DNA of 29,051 nucleotides, taken from assembly GCA_037135095.1 (NCBI GenBank), contig JBAXKZ010000017.1, positions 1 through 29,051 of the forward strand. The letters run 5' to 3'. A program made the translations under genes and the position numbers. Position 1 is the first letter of the stretch. The number at the start of each line of letters is the position of its first letter. Below, in pieces: positions 24,402 to 29,051 of this stretch. The DNA is from CAIMZW01 sp037135095 (GTDB lineage Bacteria; Actinomycetota; Actinomycetes; Nanopelagicales; Nanopelagicaceae). Under the pieces are notes generated by a model. The model was given only the letters and a program-made list of their open reading frames with translations, searched no databases and was not told where the DNA came from.

Positions 24402-25280
24402 CTACGGACGTTTCGGGAACTGATCGAAATTGGGCTCGCGTCGCTCCTTATAAGCGTTGCGACCTTCTTGGCCTTCCTCGGACATGTAAAAGAGCAAGGT
24501 GGCATCGCCTGCAAGTTGTTGAATCCCAGCCAAGCCATCATCTGCTGCGTTGAGTCCAGCTTTTAATAATCGAAGCGCCATTGGGGAATGTCGCAGCATC
24601 TCGCGACACCACGAAACCGTTTCGGCTTCTAACTCAGCAACCGGAACTACGGTATTTACCAATCCCATTTCGAGCGCTTCGGCAGCGTCGTATTGACGGC
24701 AGAGAAACCAAATTTCACGCGCTTTCTTCTGACCGATATGCGCTGCCAATAACCCCGCCCCGTAACCGCCATCGAAAGAACCAACCATCGGGCCGGTCTG
24801 ACCAAACTTTGCATTGTCCGCAGCAATTGTTAGATCACAGACCACGTGCAATACGTGGCCCCCACCGACGGCCCAACCAGCAACCATTGCAACAACCGGC
24901 TTAGGCAATCGCCGAATTTGAATCTGTAAATCCAAAACGTTAAGTCGCCCGATTCCCTTTTTGGCCAGCGCGTCTGAGCCCAAGTAACCATCATCGCCCC
25001 GAACGTTGATATCCCCGCCGGAGCAAAACGCTTCACTACCTGCACCGGTAAATATGATCACTCCAGCGCTTTCGTCATCGCGCGCTAACGAGAAAGCCTC
25101 TTGTAATTCAAAGAGGGTTTGTGGGCGAAAGGCATTTCGAACTTCTGGTCGATTGATCGTTATTTTGGCCATGCCCTCGGCCACCTGATAAGTAATGTCA
25201 GAAAAGGCTTCGGAACCGGTTCCGGTCTGCCACGATGGAATCACTCGGCTACCTGGTTCGCGCTTAAATGGCTTGCTCAC
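24402..25280 (-). CDS. menB: 1,4-Dihydroxy-2-naphthoyl-CoA synthase (MenB)
   Basis: 292 residues, crotonase fold, closes the second ring from o-succinylbenzoyl-CoA. Oxyanion-hole regions are FCSGGD (85-90) and VGGGHV (138-143). The MenB-specific VGSFDGGYG (166-174) carries S168 and D170, and the C-terminal block NAYKERREPNFDQFPK with its tyrosine is characteristic of MenB among crotonases. I start it at GTG 25280 because AGGGGG lies just upstream. The open frame to 25349 adds 23 residues that cross the divergent menE promoter region. The gene heads menB-menC-menD. Confidence 0.96.
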   Translation of the reverse strand: MSKPFKREPGSRVIPSWQTGTGSEAFSDITYQVAEGMAKITINRPEVRNAFRPQTLFELQEAFSLARDDESAGVIIFTGAGSEAFCSGGDINVRGDDGYLGSDALAKKGIGRLNVLDLQIQIRRLPKPVVAMVAGWAVGGGHVLHVVCDLTIAADNAKFGQTGPMVGSFDGGYGAGLLAAHIGQKKAREIWFLCRQYDAAEALEMGLVNTVVPVAELEAETVSWCREMLRHSPMALRLLKAGLNAADDGLAGIQQLAGDATLLFYMSEEGQEGRNAYKERREPNFDQFPKRP

Positions 25281-25284
25281 ATTT

Positions 25285-25290
25285 CCCCCT
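25285..25290 (-). promoter_or_regulatory. Ribosome binding site of menB
   Basis: AGGGGG on the minus strand, four bases before GTG 25280. It decides the menB start against the longer open frame. The 40-base region also has to hold the promoters of both menB and menE; TATCTT on the minus strand and TAGCCT at 25306-25311 on the plus strand are possible -10 boxes without clear -35 partners. Confidence 0.5.
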
Positions 25291-25320
25291 ATAAAAAGAT
25301 ATGGATAGCCTACGGTGACC

Positions 25321-26421
25321 ATGGATATTTCGGCACAACGCCCGCTCACGAGAGCAAATCTGGAGTGGTCGCTGCCGCAACTATCGAGCGCACTCCGCGC
25401 CAGCCTTTATGAAGGCGGTCCAGCGCTAGCCTTCGGGAGCGTCAACCTACCAAGCGTTGCCTCACATATCGCGCTAGTTATCACCACCTCTGGCTCCACC
25501 GGCATCGCCAAACAGGTGGCTCTATCAGGCGCCGCACTTTTGGCTTCCGCAAAAGCCGCCAATGAATACCTTGGAGCCAAGCCGGGTGATCGCTGGTCGC
25601 TAGTACTTCCAGTCGAACATATTGCCGCGATAAATGTCTTAGTTCGAGCGCTAGAACTTGGTGGCATTGCAATTGATAATCGCGAGGCAACTTCGTTTGA
25701 GCCGGCAGAATTTGTATCGATCGTTCCAACTCAACTTCACCGCGCTATAAATGGCGATCACCCACTTCTTCAACATTTGCAAGGTGCCAAAGCAGTATTG
25801 GTCGGTGGCGCCGCTACGAATAACGAACTTATTACAACCGCCGCATTAAATGGAATCAATGTTGTGACAACGTATGGAATGACTGAGATGTGCGGCGGAT
25901 GTATCTATAACGGCGCGCCACTAAATAACACTGAAGTGCGAATTTTAGAAAACGGCAATATTCAATTAAAAGGAAGCTCAATAGCCGATGGCTATTTAAA
26001 TTTTCCAGATCTTTGGACGGAACTATCTAAGGATGGCTGGTTTACCACCAGCGATCTTGGCGAAATTATCGAAGGCAAGCTGGTCGTTCTTGGTCGCAAC
26101 GACGATCAGATTATTTCTGGTGGGAAGAAAATTTCCCTCAGTGCCATCGAGTTAATTGCAAAATCGCGCTTCCCAAATCAAGAATTCATTGCCTTCGCAC
26201 TTACTGATCTGGAATGGGGGCAACGACTGGCGCTTGCCTCAGATCGCGAGATCTCGATTGCCGAGATTAATTCCGCGATACGGAGTAAATTCGGCGGCTA
26301 CGCAGTACCTAAAGAATTTCACGTGGTCAACCCACTCCCAGTTAAAGGGATCGGGAAACCGGATCGAAACCGGTTGGTGGAAATCTTTTCAACGCCAATA
26401 AAGGATGGGAGCCACGAATGA
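25321..26421 (+). CDS. menE: o-Succinylbenzoate-CoA ligase (MenE)
   Basis: 366 residues, ANL superfamily, activates o-succinylbenzoate through an adenylate. The P-loop motif TSGSTG is at 56-61, YGMTE at 185-189, the hinge region GRNDDQIISGGKK follows TSDLG, and the C-terminal catalytic lysine K346 is in VKGIGKPDRN. Actinobacterial MenE proteins are about this short because the N-terminal part is reduced. The start is either ATG 25321 or GTG 25315, two codons earlier; neither has a good ribosome binding site. The stop overlaps menA by four bases (ATGA). It is divergent from menB. Confidence 0.94.
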   Translation: MDISAQRPLTRANLEWSLPQLSSALRASLYEGGPALAFGSVNLPSVASHIALVITTSGSTGIAKQVALSGAALLASAKAANEYLGAKPGDRWSLVLPVEHIAAINVLVRALELGGIAIDNREATSFEPAEFVSIVPTQLHRAINGDHPLLQHLQGAKAVLVGGAATNNELITTAALNGINVVTTYGMTEMCGGCIYNGAPLNNTEVRILENGNIQLKGSSIADGYLNFPDLWTELSKDGWFTTSDLGEIIEGKLVVLGRNDDQIISGGKKISLSAIELIAKSRFPNQEFIAFALTDLEWGQRLALASDREISIAEINSAIRSKFGGYAVPKEFHVVNPLPVKGIGKPDRNRLVEIFSTPIKDGSHE

Positions 26422-27278
26422 ACAAGTGGATCCTCGGTGCCCGCCCACGAACCCTTCCGGCCGCAATTACACCGGTGTTGGTCGGCACTTCATTAATTCG
26501 GACAACGCAGCACAGCATTAATTGGCTAAACGCCTCACTCGCATTGGGAGTTAGCTTGTTGCTCCAAATCGGCGTCAACTACGCCAATGATTACTCCGAC
26601 GGTGTTCGCGGGACCGATGAAGTTCGAGTCGGACCGACTCGGTTAGTAGCAAGTGGAATGGCCGCCGCAGCCAGCGTCAAACGGGCGGCTTACTTAATCT
26701 TTTTCTTTGCTGCATTTTTGGGGACCTTCTTGGCAGCCCGAACTTCACTGTGGTTGATTGCCGTTGGTGCGATCTCGATTCTCGCCGCTTGGAAGTACAC
26801 CGGCGGAGAGAATCCATATGGTTATCAAGGTTTTGGTGAAATTTCGGTCTTCATATTCTTCGGACTTGTCGCAACCATGGGAAGCTACTTTGCCCAAGCA
26901 GAAGAAGTTACTTGGTCAAGTTTTCTAGTTGCCATTCCAGTCGGTGCCCTCTCGTGCGCATTGCTTGCGATAAATAATTTGAGAGATCTGCCAAAAGATG
27001 CTGAAGTTGGAAAGTTAACCCTCGCAGTTCGACTCGGTGATTTAAAAGCACGGTATTTCTTTATCGGTCTCTTAGTTATAGCGCACGTAGCAGTACTGCT
27101 GGCGGTAACCATTTCAGCCTGGGTTTTGATTAGTGTGGCGCTCATTCCCCTCACAATTCAGATCGGCGCCAAAATCATGGGCGGCACTTCTGGCCGGGAT
27201 TTGATACCACTGCTCGGCAAAACTGCCAGATTGCAGCTCTTGTTATCCACAACGCTAGCGGTTGCCCTGCTTTTCTGA
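26418..27278 (+). CDS. menA: 1,4-Dihydroxy-2-naphthoate polyprenyltransferase (MenA)
   Basis: 286 residues, UbiA-family membrane prenyltransferase with about nine helices. The first aspartate motif is NYANDYSDGVRGTD (54-67) and the second NNLRDLPKD (186-194); they bind the Mg-polyprenyl diphosphate. RPRTLPAAITPVLVG (9-23) is the typical MenA N-terminus. It attaches the polyprenyl chain, probably made by the synthase at 3215-4204, to dihydroxynaphthoate, and MenG then methylates the product. Translation is coupled to menE by an ATGA overlap. Confidence 0.96.
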   Translation: MNKWILGARPRTLPAAITPVLVGTSLIRTTQHSINWLNASLALGVSLLLQIGVNYANDYSDGVRGTDEVRVGPTRLVASGMAAAASVKRAAYLIFFFAAFLGTFLAARTSLWLIAVGAISILAAWKYTGGENPYGYQGFGEISVFIFFGLVATMGSYFAQAEEVTWSSFLVAIPVGALSCALLAINNLRDLPKDAEVGKLTLAVRLGDLKARYFFIGLLVIAHVAVLLAVTISAWVLISVALIPLTIQIGAKIMGGTSGRDLIPLLGKTARLQLLLSTTLAVALLF

Positions 27279-27279
27279 G

Positions 27280-27306
27280 TTGCGATCGCCTACAACGGGC
27301 TAAACT
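27280..27306 (+). promoter_or_regulatory. Possible promoter of the PLDc_N gene, leaderless type
   Basis: TTGCGA (27280-27285) and TAAACT (27301-27306) are separated by 15 bases. The -10 box ends six bases before ATG 27313, so transcription would begin at about the start codon. No Shine-Dalgarno sequence fits between. The spacer is shorter than the usual 17. Confidence 0.35.
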
Positions 27307-27312
27307 CAACCT

Positions 27313-27564
27313 ATGCGCGTATTGATCTACATCATCCCCTTAGCAATCACTATCTATGCGCTCTTTGACTGCGCCAGCACGCCCCAAGAAGTGGTGCGTA
27401 ATATTCCTAAATGGGGTTGGCTAGTAATTATTATTCTCTTTGCCACTTTGGGATCAATCGGCTGGTTTATCGCCGGCCGGCCAAAAAAGTCACCAGGTTA
27501 TGGCCCACGCCGTGGTCGCATTGTGCCGCCAGATGATGATCCGGATTTCTTGAAGAATCTCTAG
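27313..27564 (+). CDS. Small PLDc_N-domain membrane protein
   Basis: 83 residues. Two hydrophobic helices (about 3-18 and 33-53) flank a short cytoplasmic or outer loop with the FDCASTPQEVV and IPKWGWLVIIIL elements that define the 'phospholipase D nuclease N-terminal' (PLDc_N) family. There is no nuclease domain, and the remaining 30 residues are a basic and then acidic tail (ending DDDPDFLKNL). The family is widespread in actinobacteria next to menaquinone and ccsB genes, but its function is unknown. The tail-to-tail gap to the next gene is only seven bases. Confidence 0.85.
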   Translation: MRVLIYIIPLAITIYALFDCASTPQEVVRNIPKWGWLVIIILFATLGSIGWFIAGRPKKSPGYGPRRGRIVPPDDDPDFLKNL

Positions 27565-27571
27565 CCACCAA

Positions 27572-28642
27572 TCATGGTCGATGAGACTCTGCCCGTAACT
27601 TGGTAATTCGTTCCATGAGTCCTTCGTAGGAACTATCTGTCGCCATAATCTTTTCTAGATCTTTGAGTGCCAAGGCGTATTTCTGTTCCATTTCATAGCA
27701 AGTCGCTCGCTCAAAAAGCGTAAAGTTCAAAACATCTTCGCTGCGCTTCTTTGAAGCGTGAGCTGTGCGAAAAGCTTCTCTCGCCGCTTCATAAAAACCT
27801 TCTTCTCTTAAAGCCACGCCACGAAAGGTTAGTAGTAGGGCAGTTGGATCATCTTCATTAATTAAATCTTCAGTGCTTGCGATGATTTCGTCATATTTTC
27901 CAAGCGCAACTTGAAGATCGGCAATCGCGACTCGGGTATATATGTTCTGCTCAAATCCTTGGACTACAGCAAGTGCATCCAAATACTTTCCGGAACGTTG
28001 CAGCGATTCTGAATATAGGTACCCCAGCGCCGCTATATCAAAAATCGACGTCAGTCCGACGCCATGGGCTAAATAGATGGTCACATGTAAAGCAGGAAAA
28101 TATTTCTTAAACAACTTAGCCTCGGCAAGCTCAAGACGATTTTCCCAAGCTTTCTTAACCCATTCCTCCCCTAACGTCGCTGTCGCTACCGTGCTTAGAA
28201 GCACCACTACGGCAGCGGTTTGAACGAGAAGTGAGAGGTCAGGGTACCTTCCAATTAAAACCGATGCCTTTTCAGAAACTTGTGCTGCGGTCAAAGGGCT
28301 GGATGAATCGTAAATATCGCGAATATATTTAAAGAACTCTTTTTCTGCTTTACCTGAAAACAATCCCGGAGATTGCGGAGCTGTATTTGCGATTCCACTC
28401 TGCTGATAAGTACTTTTGATTGCGGATTCGCTTGAGCTAGGACTCTTAGGTGAGTGCAAAGAAGTTCGTTGCACGTTATAAAGGCCAGTTCCAGGAATAC
28501 CAGCGGAAGAATAGAGCTGACCTTTAGTGTTTACGCTGACATGCGCACCTCTAGGCCCGACAGAAACTCCCATTGAACTCTTATTGAAGTTCAATCTAAC
28601 ACCGGGAGCAAACTTAACTGATCTACGAAATCTATAAGACAT
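27572..28642 (-). CDS. DUF4236-domain protein with C-terminal TPR-like repeats, function unknown
   Basis: 356 residues. Residues 1-58 are a DUF4236 domain: RFRRSVKFAPGVRLNFNKS, VGPRGAHVSV and AGIPGTGLY are its recurring elements. A Ser/Pro-rich linker (60-95) follows. A hydrophobic stretch (137-157) could be a membrane helix or a buried helix. From about 200 on, the sequence has helical pairs of TPR type, clearest at 270-297 (FRGVALREEGFYEAAREAF) and 308-336 (ATCYEMEQKYALALKDLE), which suggests a protein-binding scaffold. DUF4236 has no known biochemical function. The gene is not visibly part of an operon: its 5' side is 52 bases from ccsB, and its 3' end faces the PLDc_N gene. Confidence 0.8.
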   Translation of the reverse strand: MSYRFRRSVKFAPGVRLNFNKSSMGVSVGPRGAHVSVNTKGQLYSSAGIPGTGLYNVQRTSLHSPKSPSSSESAIKSTYQQSGIANTAPQSPGLFSGKAEKEFFKYIRDIYDSSSPLTAAQVSEKASVLIGRYPDLSLLVQTAAVVVLLSTVATATLGEEWVKKAWENRLELAEAKLFKKYFPALHVTIYLAHGVGLTSIFDIAALGYLYSESLQRSGKYLDALAVVQGFEQNIYTRVAIADLQVALGKYDEIIASTEDLINEDDPTALLLTFRGVALREEGFYEAAREAFRTAHASKKRSEDVLNFTLFERATCYEMEQKYALALKDLEKIMATDSSYEGLMERITKLRAESHRP

Positions 28643-28648
28643 TTATCT

Positions 28649-28677
28649 AGGTTAGCGATATCTCCTGACAATCTAAA
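28649..28677 (-). promoter_or_regulatory. Possible promoter of the DUF4236-TPR gene, leaderless type
   Basis: On the minus strand TTTAGA (28677-28672) and TAACCT (28654-28649) are exactly 17 bases apart. The -10 box ends six bases before the ATG at 28642, so the transcript would start at the start codon or very near to it. This indicates that the gene can be expressed independently of ccsB. Confidence 0.35.
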
Positions 28678-28694
28678 GCGCAAGCAAAATCAGA

Positions 28695-29051
28695 CTACAA
28701 ACCAGAATAGGTATGTCTTCCAGTTCCCCAAATATTTACATAGACATAGTTAAACAAGAAGGTGGAGCCGGCAAAGAGGCAGAGCCAAGCAGCTCTGCGG
28801 CCACGCCAACCAATAGTTACGCGGGCGTGTAGATAAGCAGCGTAAGCCACCCAGGTAATGAATGCCCAAGTCTCCTTTGGATCCCAACCCCAATATCGAC
28901 CCCATGCAGATTCAGCCCAGATAGCCCCAGCGATTACAGCAAAGGTCCACAATGGAAATACAAATGCTACTAAACGATATGAAAGTTGATCTAGAACTTC
29001 AAGTGAAGGTAGCCGTAGCGCCCAAGCAGGACGTGGCCCCTTCTCTTCGAT
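28695..29051 (-). CDS. ccsB: Cytochrome c biogenesis protein CcsB/ResC type, 3' part only
   Basis: 118 codons of open frame run from the window edge to TAG at 28695; the 5' part lies beyond 29051. The visible part contains the haem-handling WWD signature WGRYWGWDPKETW, followed by AYAAYLHAR and the final helix ending FNYVYVNIWGTGRHTYSGL, the usual C-terminus of actinobacterial CcsB (CcsA/ResC family). With ResB it moves haem across the membrane for attachment to c-type cytochromes (system II). A TTG at 28952 would give an 85-residue frame, but the reading frame is open upstream with family-like sequence (LPSLEVLDQLSYRL), so it is a truncated view and not a small gene. Confidence 0.93.
   Translation of the reverse strand: MEEKGPRPAWALRLPSLEVLDQLSYRLVAFVFPLWTFAVIAGAIWAESAWGRYWGWDPKETWAFITWVAYAAYLHARVTIGWRGRRAAWLCLFAGSTFLFNYVYVNIWGTGRHTYSGL

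Noticed and set aside
28653..28695. Terminator hairpin between ccsB and the DUF4236 gene
   Set aside because: No GC-rich stem followed by a T run is visible in the 52-base gap on either strand.
28695..28952. A separate 85-residue gene starting with TTG at 28952
   Set aside because: The frame stays open to the window edge with CcsB-like sequence, so this is the end of a larger gene.

Overview
The window looks like a compact actinobacterial chromosome segment of roughly even G+C. The reasons are the protein family versions (MenG, NuoB, NuoJ and the CcsB tail resemble actinobacterial ones), menaquinone rather than ubiquinone genes, and GTG/TTG starts. Genes are packed tightly, with ATGA and TAATG overlaps, and promoters seem to sit almost on the start codons. 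A streamlined aquatic actinobacterium (acI/Nanopelagicales type) is plausible, but this is inference. There is no mobile element, CRISPR array or rRNA, and no gene-free stretch above about 100 bases.

Layout. 1-86: tRNA-Tyr (minus). 135-1765 (minus): a two-gene operon of a gamma-butyrobetaine-hydroxylase-like Fe/2-oxoglutarate oxygenase followed by a PhnZ/TmpB-like HD-domain diiron oxygenase. This is the most interesting part of the window: by composition it should hydroxylate and then cleave a phosphonate, most likely a trimethylammonio-phosphonate, releasing phosphate. 1856-3256 (plus): yajQ and a RarD-type permease. 3215-19215 (minus): all fourteen complex I genes in the order nuoA to nuoN, followed without a gap by a long-chain polyprenyl diphosphate synthase. 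19241-19951 (minus): menG, just upstream of nuoA.

20032-27278: the rest of menaquinone synthesis in three transcription units: bioY-menF (plus), menB-menC-menD (minus) and menE-menA (plus). Chorismate goes through MenF, D, C, E and B to dihydroxynaphthoate. MenA adds the polyprenyl chain, which the synthase at 3215 probably makes, and MenG methylates the product. The menaquinone is then reduced by the NADH dehydrogenase encoded next door. menH and the DHNA-CoA thioesterase are not in the window. 27313-29051: a small PLDc_N membrane protein, a DUF4236-TPR fusion protein of unknown role, and the 3' part of ccsB (cytochrome c maturation), cut by the window edge.

Several long open frames start too early. 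Where family N-termini and start/stop overlaps agreed I moved the start (nuoB, nuoD, nuoH, nuoM, menB, menC, menD, menG) and explain this in each entry. Residue comparisons with named family members are from memory, not from an alignment.
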